From Pseudoalteromonas sp. NBT06-2 (GTDB lineage: Bacteria; Pseudomonadota; Gammaproteobacteria; Enterobacterales; Alteromonadaceae), in assembly GCF_002276045.1 (NCBI RefSeq), contig NZ_NQMR01000019.1, forward strand, positions 27,812 to 91,811: a stretch of 64,000 bases of DNA, in the 5' to 3' direction. Made by a program: the position numbers and the translations under genes. Every line of letters starts with the position of its first letter. Position 1 is the first letter of the stretch. Under the pieces are notes generated by a model. The model ran no database searches. It was not told where the DNA came from and saw only the letters and a list, made by a program, of their open reading frames with translations. Shown piece after piece: positions 26,385 through 34,740 of the stretch.

Positions 26385-26490
26385 AAAGAGACACCGTCCA
26401 ACAAATTATTAAACAAAAGCTGAATATATTCTAGTACTTAAAGGAAATCATGCTGGTATGCCAGCTGAGCTTGAAGCATGGGTGGCATAC
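26385..26490 (+). pseudogene. Transposase fragment (ISAs1-like)
   Basis: With one base shift the plus strand reads DTVQQIIKQK then EYILVLKGNHAGMPAELEAW, which resembles the conserved YVLALKGN segment of ISAs1-type DDE transposases. Only about 35 codons remain, directly followed by a diverged 266-bp repeat relic. Confidence 0.5.
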
Positions 26491-26544
26491 AAGTGAGATC
26501 TTATGTTATTGCCAAGTAGCACAGGTAAAGAGGTATATACAACA

Positions 26545-26742
26545 TATACCCGTATTCTTGGCAATGCATGTAGGGAACAACGAGCATGATTTTCTTAGAA
26601 GTCCCTTATGTGTTGGTTTAGAAGCACTTTAAGCCGCGTTATTGATCTTGAAAAGGGAATAACCATTCTCTTCAATTAATGCCTTATCTAAATCCTGTTT
26701 AATTCTCGCCGAAATCGCTCGTTTTGAGGTATTATGGGTATA
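26545..26742 (+). mobile_element. Diverged, shortened relic of the 266-bp repeat
   Basis: From TATACCC at 26545 to GGGTATA at 26742, 198 bases. The middle (GGAACAACGAGCATGATTTT, AGAAGTCCCT, TTATTGATCTTGAAAAGGGA, TTCAATTAATGCCTT) aligns with the full repeat, while the left end lacks about 65 bases and the right end has drifted. An older copy than those at 9079, 28485, 33656 and 60447. Confidence 0.85.
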
Positions 26743-26799
26743 TATTGTTAAAATAGTATATTGAAAAATATTTTAATCTTGATTCGGAAGTTATTCAAA

Positions 26800-28176
26800 C
26801 TATGTATGTATTACTCTAGATATTTTGGAAGGGAGTAAACAAGTGTATTTATCTGAATCTTCATGATTTAAAATTTCACTTTCAACTTTCAAAAGTGATT
26901 CTTGAAATAAATTATATATATTTTGATGACTATTATTTTCAAATTTTTTTGCTTCAAGAAGAGGGAATAACTCCTTTATAGTATTAAACCCTTGATAACT
27001 ATACTGACGAACTTGAAGTCTAATAGCAGCTCTAAGGTGCACATTTTTGTTAATATGCATTTGACCTATATCGTAGTTATGCATGTCAAATATATGTCCA
27101 CATGCAATGCTATGGCCAACAGAGTTTTGAAAAATAATTATGGTTAATATTTCAATTAGGTCATTTTTATCCTTTACTTTGAACCTTAAAGAATCGTAAA
27201 TATTATCTTGCATGTTAACTGGTATTATTTCATTTAAAGTTAAATTTGAAAAAGTTTCAATGTATTGCCTAACAAAAAGGTTAAAGCAGTCCCATAGTTT
27301 TTTTACAAATTTTGGATAAGGCTCGTTTATATTCTTAAAACAATTATCATTAAAGTAATCATTATAATTAAACTTTCTGACTTTAAATCCCTTAACAGAA
27401 TCCTCTTTTAAGTAATCATGTATTTTATTGGAGTCTACATTATTATCCTTAAGAAACCTGATAGGATCATCTTTGTGGATAAGAATATCTTCTAACAAGT
27501 TGTTGATTATTTTAAAATGAACTTTGTCTGTGAATATATAAAGTAAACTTTTACAAGGATACTTTGAGCTATTTTCTGTTAATTCTTTTAAAATTTCACC
27601 AAATTTCATATGTATTGATAAAGCATGGTATTGAAATTTTGCAAAAAGAATACTATTTCTACAAAGCTCTTTCTTTGCTAAAAACCATTGTGCGTCAGTT
27701 GGTTTAATTAATTTGTTATCAATAGAGATTTTATTAATTTTTAATTTATTATCAATAAGATCAAAAACGCCTATGGTAGGCTTGATATGTTCAGAAATGA
27801 GACTCATATCCTTCATGTGAGAGAAGTCTATAATATATTTACCATAAAATGATCCAGATTTACATAACTCTATTTGATGGTGTCCTATAATAAAAAGCAT
27901 GTATTCTAGATTTGATTCTAGATCAAAATCAATTGGGTTAGATTTATTTAACATATTATGAAGATTAAATTGACTTGCCTTATTAAAGTTATCTATTTTG
28001 GGTACTATTTTGTTTATTAAAAAAAAACTCGTAATTCCATTAACAAGTAAAATTAGTTTTATAAACTTTTCACTTTTAATTGTTTTATGTGCGTAATATT
28101 TTATTGTATGTTTATGAATATTTGTATACATAGCCAATTTTAAAATAGTAAATTTTATATGCTGAGATAAGAACAA
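26800..28176 (-). CDS. Divergent lipoxygenase-like protein
   Basis: A 458-residue protein. A start at TTG 28176 is supported by AAAGGA six bases upstream. Residues about 35-58 form a hydrophobic segment. The stretch AQWFLAKKELCRNSILFAKF followed by QYHALSIHMKFGEILKEL resembles the iron-binding helix of lipoxygenases (H-x4-H...), and IIIFQNSVGHSIACGHIFD resembles their C-terminal helix that carries a further His ligand (..SAQHAAVNF..). Lipoxygenases add O2 to polyunsaturated fatty acids. Against this: it is shorter than bacterial lipoxygenases (about 600-700 residues), one expected His is Glu, and overall similarity is low. It may be inactive or a separate family. The gene is AT-richer than its neighbours and flanked by repeats on both sides, as expected for acquired DNA. 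Confidence 0.45.
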   Translation of the reverse strand: MFLSQHIKFTILKLAMYTNIHKHTIKYYAHKTIKSEKFIKLILLVNGITSFFLINKIVPKIDNFNKASQFNLHNMLNKSNPIDFDLESNLEYMLFIIGHHQIELCKSGSFYGKYIIDFSHMKDMSLISEHIKPTIGVFDLIDNKLKINKISIDNKLIKPTDAQWFLAKKELCRNSILFAKFQYHALSIHMKFGEILKELTENSSKYPCKSLLYIFTDKVHFKIINNLLEDILIHKDDPIRFLKDNNVDSNKIHDYLKEDSVKGFKVRKFNYNDYFNDNCFKNINEPYPKFVKKLWDCFNLFVRQYIETFSNLTLNEIIPVNMQDNIYDSLRFKVKDKNDLIEILTIIIFQNSVGHSIACGHIFDMHNYDIGQMHINKNVHLRAAIRLQVRQYSYQGFNTIKELFPLLEAKKFENNSHQNIYNLFQESLLKVESEILNHEDSDKYTCLLPSKISRVIHT

Positions 28177-28327
28177 TTACATTCCTTTTTATAATCAAAT
28201 ATTAAATCACAATGTACCTTTTATGGGTTCTTGTTGTCAAAGATGTACTGTTATATTTTCTGTAAATACTAGGAAACCTCTAGGAAAAAACAAAACAGCT
28301 TACTCCCTTGATGTTCTGGGTTGAAAT

Positions 28328-28373
28328 TAAAGCGTTTCTAACTCTAACTGAATTCTGTAGTGGCTTGGGTATA
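28328..28373 (+). mobile_element. Truncated right end of the 266-bp repeat
   Basis: AGCGTTTCTAACTCTAACTG then AATTCTGTAGTGGCTTGGGTATA is a diverged match to the last 45 bases of the full repeat. A complete copy lies 112 bases further on, so insertions cluster here. Confidence 0.75.
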
Positions 28374-28484
28374 GTTAAACTTGGAACAGTATACAGGGTG
28401 ATATTGTTTGACAGCTAATGCTTTAGTCTTAATTTAAGCCATTGTTCATGTTTGTCTTTTTCGATGTTAGTAGTTAGAAACCTT

Positions 28485-28750
28485 TATACCCAAGCCACTT
28501 CAAGATGTGAGGTTCAGGACTGCTGAGCAATTCATGATCTAGGCGCATCTTTGCATTAATGGTTACTCCCTTAAAAAAAGATGGAACAACGAGCATGATT
28601 TGCTCAGAAGTCCCTGTAAGGTTGGTTTATAAATGCTTTATGCAGCGTTATTGATTTTGAAAAGGGAATAACCATGCTCTTCAATCAATGCCTTGCCTAA
28701 AGCATTTCTAATTCCAACTGAATCCTGCATCTTGAAGTGGTTTGGGTATA
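28485..28750 (+). mobile_element. 266-bp MITE-like repeat, full copy
   Basis: Best copy for structure. Terminal inverted repeats end in TATACCC and GGGTATA. Internally, 28515-28536 is complementary to 28594-28616 (CTGCTGAGCAA with TTGCTCAGAAG), and ATGGTTACTCCCTT at 28559-28572 is complementary to AAGGGAATAACCAT at 28662-28675. The two internal pairs interleave rather than nest. No open frame. Confidence 0.93.
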
Positions 28751-28784
28751 TACCCATGCTACATGGAAATGCGCGATTTCAGCA
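28747..28784. repeat. Left end of a second, related repeat type
   Basis: TATACCCATGCTACATGGAA then ATGCGCGATTTCAGCAAG. The same left end appears at 14083, and a similar TATATCCGTGCTACTTGAAA at 34584. It overlaps the terminal TATA of the adjacent 266-bp copy, as if one element had inserted at the end of the other. Confidence 0.6.
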
Positions 28785-28898
28785 AGTCGATAAGCGTGCC
28801 AAATACATCAACCGACATTACTATGATATAAACAACATCATTGAATTTTGTAAATAACAGAAATTTCGACTATTTTACAACATCAAAGAGGCTCAATA

Positions 28899-29388
28899 AT
28901 GACACCTGATTTTGAAATAAAACGCATCAATGCGCTACATAAACTTAATGTGCTAGATACAGAAAGGGACAGTGATTTTGATCAAATAACCAAAATGGTT
29001 TCTATAATATTTGACGCACCGATGTCATTTATCTCTATGGTTGATAGAGATCGCTTGTTTTTTAAATCTGGTTTTGGCACTGATGTCAAAGAAATGGATC
29101 GTAGAGATTCATTTTGCTCAGCGGCGATAGAACAAAAAACAGCATTAATTGTTAATGATGCTTCTAAAGACCGAGCAAGGTTTTCCAGTTGGTACCTTAT
29201 GCTTTGTCGACACTAAAATGCGGCAAACGCTCAGCCAAGAACAAACAAATAAACTGGAAGAATTAGCAAAGTTAACCATGAGACTTTTACAATTAAAAGC
29301 CAATCATAATGAGATAGATCATACAGCGATGTTGTCTACTGAAACTGTAGCGATAAATCAATTATCAGAACTTATCAATGAACGCTAA
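28899..29388 (+). pseudogene. GAF domain, internally deleted and frameshifted
   Basis: The first frame (28899-29216) reads as the front of a GAF domain: INALHKLNVLDTERDSDFD, APMSFISMVDRDRLFFKSGF, RDSFCSAAIEQ, then IVNDASKDRARF and stop. The back of the domain continues in another frame from about 29170 (FPVGTLCFVDTKMRQTLSQE, up to SELINER) ending at 29388. Roughly 35-40 residues expected between IVNDASKD and FPVGTLCFVD are missing. It was the sensory front of the EAL protein that follows with an 11-base overlap. Confidence 0.75.
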
Positions 29389-30640
29389 TAAATCTAAAGT
29401 ACTATCAATTTTAGCCATCGAATTGATGAATGATTATACTTTACAAGCAGGCGAAGCCGTTCAGGGTAGCAACTTTGTTAAAACTTGTATTGTTGAGTCA
29501 GTAGCACATCTGATAAATAAATGTCCTGACAAAACACTACTTTATTCTCACAGCAAAAATGTTTATCTGGCTATTGTGAAAGATATTCATTATGAGAATG
29601 ATATAATGGCTTTAAAACAGCTGATTAAGCAACTTAAATCACCAATCAATATTAACGGAGTAGAATATTTACCTTGCCCTAAAATAGGTTTTGTTAGTCG
29701 GTACATTGAAGGTAATGAAAATGCCAAAGAACTGATACGTTTCGCTACTTCAGCATTGATTCAGATCAGAGGCACAAGGCATCCCTATATTGCATACAAT
29801 GAAAAAGAAGATAACCTTCTTCAAAAAAAATTTAAGTTAATGTCGGATCTACCTAGAGCATTAAAAAACTCTGAAGAAATTAGATTGTATTTTCAACCCA
29901 TTATAGATTCTAAATCTGAACAATGTATCGAACTTGAGTGCCTATTAAGATGGAAACATCCTGAATTGGGTAACATTAGTCCATTTTCAATAATATCATG
30001 GATTGAAGAAACGCCATTAATGCAAGATTTAACTCTACGCGTTATTGACCTGGCAATAGAAGCCGCTCAAGTACTATCAACAGAAAATATGTTTCCTAAA
30101 ATAGCGGTAAATTTATCTTGTTATGATCTATATTTTGATAAAATACACGATAAATTGAAATTAGCAACACTGGCAATGTCGAGCGGACAACTCATCGCTG
30201 AAATAACAGAAACAGCGTTGATAAAAGATTTGGATACTATTGCCATTGGGCTTAAGAATTTACGTGATTTAGGAATAAACATTCATATTGATGATTTTGG
30301 TGTTGGTCAAAGTTCTTTATCATATTTAACTAAGCTCCCTGCACATAGTATAAAATTAGATCAATCTTTTTTAAGACAAATAGAGGCGGATCCAGCAAAC
30401 CTTAAAATTTCAGCGGGGATCACAACCATAGCGAAAGAATTAGGGTTTGACGTCATCATTGAAGGCGTTGAGTGCGCAAAAGATTATCAAATAACCCAAT
30501 ATATACAACCAAGTTGTATTCAGGGTTATCACATTGCTAAACCAATGCCGATATCCAAGGTAGTGCATTGGTTAAAGTGCAATCAGTTTAAGCAAGAGAA
30601 AGATGTGAAAGGTTATCTCACAATGACTACGATCATCTAA
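29378..30640 (+). CDS. EAL-domain protein (c-di-GMP phosphodiesterase type) with degenerate GGDEF
   Basis: A 420-residue frame. Residues 1-165 look like a worn GGDEF domain with no GG(D/E)EF motif (LLYSHSKNVYLAIV, KIGFVSRY). Residues about 170-405 are an EAL domain. The signature is ELECLLRWKHPELG, so EAL reads ECL. The other catalytic positions appear kept: VNLSC (Asn), EITETALI (Glu), HIDDFGVGQSSL (two Asp), IKLDQSF (Lys), IIEGVE (Glu) and IQGYHIAKPM (Gln). It may still hydrolyse c-di-GMP. In frame and content it continues the broken GAF gene upstream, so the original protein was GAF-GGDEF-EAL; today it could only be made from its own ATG inside the previous frame. Confidence 0.75.
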   Translation: MNANKSKVLSILAIELMNDYTLQAGEAVQGSNFVKTCIVESVAHLINKCPDKTLLYSHSKNVYLAIVKDIHYENDIMALKQLIKQLKSPININGVEYLPCPKIGFVSRYIEGNENAKELIRFATSALIQIRGTRHPYIAYNEKEDNLLQKKFKLMSDLPRALKNSEEIRLYFQPIIDSKSEQCIELECLLRWKHPELGNISPFSIISWIEETPLMQDLTLRVIDLAIEAAQVLSTENMFPKIAVNLSCYDLYFDKIHDKLKLATLAMSSGQLIAEITETALIKDLDTIAIGLKNLRDLGINIHIDDFGVGQSSLSYLTKLPAHSIKLDQSFLRQIEADPANLKISAGITTIAKELGFDVIIEGVECAKDYQITQYIQPSCIQGYHIAKPMPISKVVHWLKCNQFKQEKDVKGYLTMTTII

Positions 30641-30643
30641 ATA

Positions 30644-30700
30644 TATACCCAAACTAATTCAAGATGCGAGTTTCAGGACTGCTGAGCAACTCATGATCTA
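30644..30700 (+). mobile_element. Left-end fragment of the 266-bp repeat
   Basis: TATACCCAAACTAATTCAAG then ATGCGAGTTTCAGGACTGCTGAGCAACTCATGATCTA matches the first 57 bases of the full repeat and stops matching exactly after GATCTA. The convergent dehydrogenase gene uses the complement of that CTA as its TAG stop codon. Confidence 0.85.
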
Positions 30701-33592
30701 ATTACCTAAAGATTTACTCACCCTATCAAGCAAGTAAACAATTGATTGATAGGGAATATCAGTTGCTTTGGTTAAGCCTATTTCGCAAGTTCGGCTATTT
30801 GAAAATCCTTCTGTTATTTTCCCTATATTACAGTTATTTAATTGTAGTTTCAGGGGTTTTAAAGCATTTTCATTGAGCCCGGGCTCAAAAAATCCTTTAT
30901 CACCAGCAAAACCACAGCAGTTTATATCGCTTGGGATCAACACTTCATTTGCGCAAGCTTTAGCAATATCAATTAAATTTTGTTCAGTGTTTTGCCTTTT
31001 GCTACTACAGGTAACATGTAGTGTAATAGGTTGTGATTGTTGGATGATTTTTAAAGAAGTTAAAACATTGAGATTTATAAACTCTGCAGTTTCATAAACT
31101 TTAAATGCGATATTTTCAAAATTATTGAGCGTTAAAGAACATGGACTCGCATCAATTATCACAGGAATTTTATTATCTTGGTTTAAAGATTCAATTATTG
31201 TTATTAGTTCTTGAGATTTTTGATCAGCACTTTGATTATCGCCTTTGCTCTGCCAAGGCATACCACAGCATAGATTATTAATTCTTTGTGGGATCAACAC
31301 TTCAAAATTAGCTTTTTCTAAAATTGAAGTCATTACTTCAAATAAAGGGCGTTGATCTTGAGCTGTTTCATCTTGCGCAAATGCTCTGCCACCACAGCTT
31401 GGTATATAGATAACTTTTTGTTTATCTGTATTAAACTCTGATTTGTTTGATGAAATGGTTTTAGCACCTTTAGGCCAAGCTGGGTAATACAAAGGAATAT
31501 GATTATTAGTAACAAAATTAAGTAGTTTAAAACTTTTTTCTATAACTGGTTTAGGTATTACAGAATGAATAGCATTTACCGCGGATAAACCAAGTTTTGC
31601 AGCTGAAATTGTTTTATCTAAATGCTTTGCTGTTAATTTTGATAACTTTAAGAAGGCATTTTTGTTTGTTATTTTTTTTGCTCGTAATGACTTTATAAAC
31701 TCACCTGTATTTATGTCAACAGGGCACTTTAATCCACATAAACCTGTAGCAGCACAAGAGTCTATAGCTAAGCTTTGATAATCTTGCTGTAGTGCATCTA
31801 GTTCTTGTTTTACTAAGTCATTTTTTAAATCTTGTTTAAGGCTACTTTCAAGTTCTACAATGCGTCGCCAAACACTAATACGTTGCCTAGGTGTGAACGT
31901 ATAACCATTTGATGGGCAGACGGATTCACAAAAACCACATTCAATGCATTGATCTATTATGTCATCAGTTGGTGGCATTTTTTTTAAATTTTCTAAATGT
32001 ATGTTGTTATTGTCGCTTATTACAACATCTGGATTTAAAATATTATTAGGATCAAAAGCCTGTTTTATTTGTTGCATTAATTTGTATGCATCAGAGCCCC
32101 ACTCTAATTCAACAAACGGCGCCATATTTCGACCCGTGCCATGCTCAGCTTTTAATGAACCTTTAAATTCAATTGCTACCAATTGAGCAACGTCTTGCAT
32201 AAATGCACTGTATCTATTAGTTTGGCTTTGTACATTAAATGACTGAGTAAAAACAAAATGTAAATTACCATCTAATGCATGGCCAAATATTATGGCTTCA
32301 TTATATTGGTATTTATTAAATAAGCTCTGTAATGCTTTAACACCTAGTGCTAACTTTTCTATAGGAAAGGTGACATCTTCAATAATTACGGTAGTGCCGG
32401 TTTGTCTTGTTGCACCGACAGCGGGAAAGGTTGCTTTGCGAATTTGCCAAAGTTGATTACTGATTGACTGATCTTCAGTGAATGGGACTTCAGCTTGTAT
32501 ATTGGTTTGAAATTTAGATATCAGACTTTGGCACTGCTTGTGAATTGTAGCTAATTCATAGTCACTTTTAGCATGTACTTCAATAAGTAAAGCCGCTGAG
32601 TTTTTGCTCAATTCTACGTCAGAATTTTGATTTAAACATTGTTGCATTAAAGGTTTATTAGCAACACTTTGTAATGCTCGAAAATCTAATAACTCAAGGG
32701 CTGTGATATTTAGTTTTGCAAATTCAGATACAAGTTCACACGCTAAAGCTAAATCATCAAATATATAGAAACCGGTTATTTTATGTTGATAATCATCAAC
32801 TGTGTGATAAGTAATATCTGCTATAAAGCCTAACGTACCTTCACTGCCTATCATTAAATGTTTAATAACATCGATAGGGTCTTCAAAATCAAGCAATGAA
32901 TTAATGCCATAACCACAGGTATTTTTATAACGATATTTTTGCTTAATTAACTGAGATAGTTCAGGGTTATTGTGTACGCTTAACAGCAATTGGTTAATGT
33001 GATTTATAAGCTCTGATTTTGTATTTAAAAAAGAATCACAACTTTGCTTATTTGATGTATCAAGCAAAGTGCCATCAGAAAAAATAATCGTCATATCAGC
33101 TAAGGTATGATAGCTATTTTGTTTTACACCACAGCACATGCCAGATGAATTGTTTGCTGCCATGCCACCAATTTTACAGCTATCAATAGAGGCAGGATCG
33201 GGACCTAACTTTTTATTAAATGGTTTCAATAGTTGGTTTGCTTTTGCACCAATAATACCGGGCTGCAAAATGATTTTATCGCCTTGATCGATAATCTCAG
33301 CGTTTTGCCAGTTAGAAGTTAAAGTGATTAATACAGAATTTGTTATTGCTTGACCAGATAAACTTGTGCCCGCAGCTCTAAAAGTTACCGGTACGCTATA
33401 TTGATTTGCCAGCGTTAAAACTTGCTGTATTTGATATTTATTTTTAAGTGCTAGAACTAATTTGGGTATTAATCGGTAAAAGCTAGCGTCAGTACCATAA
33501 GCATAACGTTTCGTGAAAGATTCAATGATTGCATCTGGATTTAAAAATGTAGTGAGTTGAGATTTGAAATTGGTAAATAACAGATGTGTCAT
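30698..33592 (-). CDS. FAD/Fe-S D-2-hydroxyacid (D-lactate-type) dehydrogenase
   Basis: A 964-residue respiratory flavoprotein of the Dld-II/GlcD-plus-Fe-S type, oxidising D-lactate or a similar acid. Residues about 30-270 are an FAD-binding PCMH domain (TFRAAGTSLSGQAIT, GGMAANNSSGMCCG). Residues about 280-540 are the FAD-oxidase C-terminal domain (FGHALDGNLHFVF, KAEHGTGRNMAPFVE). Next comes a 4Fe-4S ferredoxin domain (CIECGFCESVCPSNG, then CGLKCPVDINTG). Finally there are cysteine-rich CCG domains (YIPSCGGRAF, NNLCCGMPW, DINCCGFAGDKGFF). The stop codon lies at the edge of a repeat fragment, so a few native C-terminal residues may have been replaced. The convergent neighbour is the EAL gene. 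Confidence 0.92.
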   Translation of the reverse strand: MTHLLFTNFKSQLTTFLNPDAIIESFTKRYAYGTDASFYRLIPKLVLALKNKYQIQQVLTLANQYSVPVTFRAAGTSLSGQAITNSVLITLTSNWQNAEIIDQGDKIILQPGIIGAKANQLLKPFNKKLGPDPASIDSCKIGGMAANNSSGMCCGVKQNSYHTLADMTIIFSDGTLLDTSNKQSCDSFLNTKSELINHINQLLLSVHNNPELSQLIKQKYRYKNTCGYGINSLLDFEDPIDVIKHLMIGSEGTLGFIADITYHTVDDYQHKITGFYIFDDLALACELVSEFAKLNITALELLDFRALQSVANKPLMQQCLNQNSDVELSKNSAALLIEVHAKSDYELATIHKQCQSLISKFQTNIQAEVPFTEDQSISNQLWQIRKATFPAVGATRQTGTTVIIEDVTFPIEKLALGVKALQSLFNKYQYNEAIIFGHALDGNLHFVFTQSFNVQSQTNRYSAFMQDVAQLVAIEFKGSLKAEHGTGRNMAPFVELEWGSDAYKLMQQIKQAFDPNNILNPDVVISDNNNIHLENLKKMPPTDDIIDQCIECGFCESVCPSNGYTFTPRQRISVWRRIVELESSLKQDLKNDLVKQELDALQQDYQSLAIDSCAATGLCGLKCPVDINTGEFIKSLRAKKITNKNAFLKLSKLTAKHLDKTISAAKLGLSAVNAIHSVIPKPVIEKSFKLLNFVTNNHIPLYYPAWPKGAKTISSNKSEFNTDKQKVIYIPSCGGRAFAQDETAQDQRPLFEVMTSILEKANFEVLIPQRINNLCCGMPWQSKGDNQSADQKSQELITIIESLNQDNKIPVIIDASPCSLTLNNFENIAFKVYETAEFINLNVLTSLKIIQQSQPITLHVTCSSKRQNTEQNLIDIAKACANEVLIPSDINCCGFAGDKGFFEPGLNENALKPLKLQLNNCNIGKITEGFSNSRTCEIGLTKATDIPYQSIVYLLDRVSKSLGN

Positions 33593-33655
33593 ACAGATCC
33601 CGGAATAATGCTTTGGCGCTTAATAACTAAATTATCATTAAATACCAAAGTATTA

Positions 33656-33921
33656 TATACCCAAACCACTTCAAGATGCAGGATTCAGTTGGAATTAGAA
33701 ATGCTTTAGGCAAGACATTGATTGAAGAACATGGTTATTCCCTTTTCAAAATCAATAACGCTGCATAAAGTATTTATAAACCAACCTTACAGGGACTTCT
33801 GAGCAAATCATGCTCGTTGTTCCATCTTTTTTTAAGGGAGTAACCATTAATGCAAAGATGCGCCTAGATCATGAATTGCTCAGCAGTCCTGAACCTCACA
33901 TCTTGAAGTGGCTTGGGTATA
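33656..33921 (-). mobile_element. 266-bp MITE-like repeat, full copy, inverted
   Basis: Complete copy in the opposite orientation, from TATACCCAAACCACTTC to GGCTTGGGTATA, 266 bases. Lies 63 bases upstream of the dehydrogenase start, so it may influence that promoter. The plus-strand open frame inside it has no coding character. Confidence 0.93.
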
Positions 33922-33954
33922 TATCCAAGATACTTCATTTTAAAGTGACTTGGT

Positions 33955-34024
33955 TATGCCTATATCCGTGCTACTTCGAAATTACACATCTCCATGTAGC
34001 ATGGTGGAGTTAAATATAGGCATA
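33955..34024. repeat. 70-bp palindromic element
   Basis: Perfect 11-bp ends TATGCCTATAT (33955-33965) and ATATAGGCATA (34014-34024), with inner arms CCGTGCTAC and GTAGCATGG (one mismatch, G:U-compatible). The TATATCCGTGCTACTTC part matches the left end of the short elements at 34584 and 28747. It lies just downstream of the 60-residue gene on the minus strand, so it can also act as its 3' hairpin. Confidence 0.75.
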
Positions 34025-34037
34025 GAGGGGCATAAAT

Positions 34038-34220
34038 TTAATCACATTCGCTGAGTCTATGTGCATCAGATAAAGGAGACGCTGCTTTAACCAGATTTAA
34101 CTGTGTTCTCACCTGTTTATGTATACTCAGCATTTGTTCAAAGTTATCTTCTTCGTTAACTTCTAGCTGTTCAGTTAATACTTTATCTAAATGAGATACT
34201 TCTTTTTTCCAGTTATTCAT
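34038..34220 (-). CDS. Small conserved-looking helical protein
   Basis: A 60-residue acidic protein beginning MNNWKKEVSHLDKVLTEQLE and ending SDAHRLSECD. I place the start at ATG 34220 because GGAG lies upstream (ACCGGAGTATTATT); a longer frame with a Cys-rich hydrophobic extension has no ribosome binding site. Predicted mostly helical, with no signal peptide. Family not recognised. Confidence 0.6.
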   Translation of the reverse strand: MNNWKKEVSHLDKVLTEQLEVNEEDNFEQMLSIHKQVRTQLNLVKAASPLSDAHRLSECD

Positions 34221-34307
34221 AATAATACTCCGGTTAAAATTGTAAAAGTAGCAGTTCAGGATCATGCAAATAATCCCAGTTTTAATATCAAAGTCGACAT
34301 TTCGCAA

Positions 34308-34740
34308 TGCAAAATGCGATGTAATAAGAAGTGAGAGACATCTTAACGATAGAATTATACATTATTGGTTAATTTTGTATTATTTTGATTTATTATGTCT
34401 AATATATTTAACATAAATCTGTAAACTGTTTTAAATCTGCACACCTAAAAAAATTAGCATAGCTAAAGCTATTTATATGGTTGATAAATTGAGATAATCA
34501 TTTTAATCGTCACTATCCTTTTTGTAATATGAAAATATTACTCAGATCACTCATTTCAGGTCTTGTAGATAGGTTCAGCTTGATATATCCGTGCTACTTG
34601 AAAATGCAGGTTTGAGAGCTTGGGTATATAGTCATCACTTTTATATTTATAAAAATATGGTCACGCCAAAAGAGAACATTATTTGGGCTTCAAGCATGTT
34701 TATTTATGAATAGAATAAAGAATAAAGAATACAGGTATAT
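34308..34740. other. Intergenic region upstream of sbcD
   Basis: No gene seen. It contains the short repeat element at 34584-34628. An AT-rich segment before sbcD (AAAGAATACAGGTATAT) supplies a weak ribosome binding site. TCGCAATGCAAAATGCGA near 34302-34319 is a small palindrome. Confidence 0.45.
34584..34628. repeat. 45-bp element with TATATCC/GGGTATA ends
   Basis: TATATCCGTGCTACTTGAAA at the left and GAGCTTGGGTATA at the right. The left end is shared with 33961 and resembles 28747; the right end is that of the 266-bp repeat. Likely an internally deleted hybrid remnant. Confidence 0.6.

Noticed and set aside
26450..26632. Open frame of 60 codons
   Set aside because: It spans a transposase scrap and a repeat relic; no coding signature.
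33810..34013. Open frame of 67 codons
   Set aside because: Lies almost wholly within the inverted 266-bp repeat and the palindromic element.
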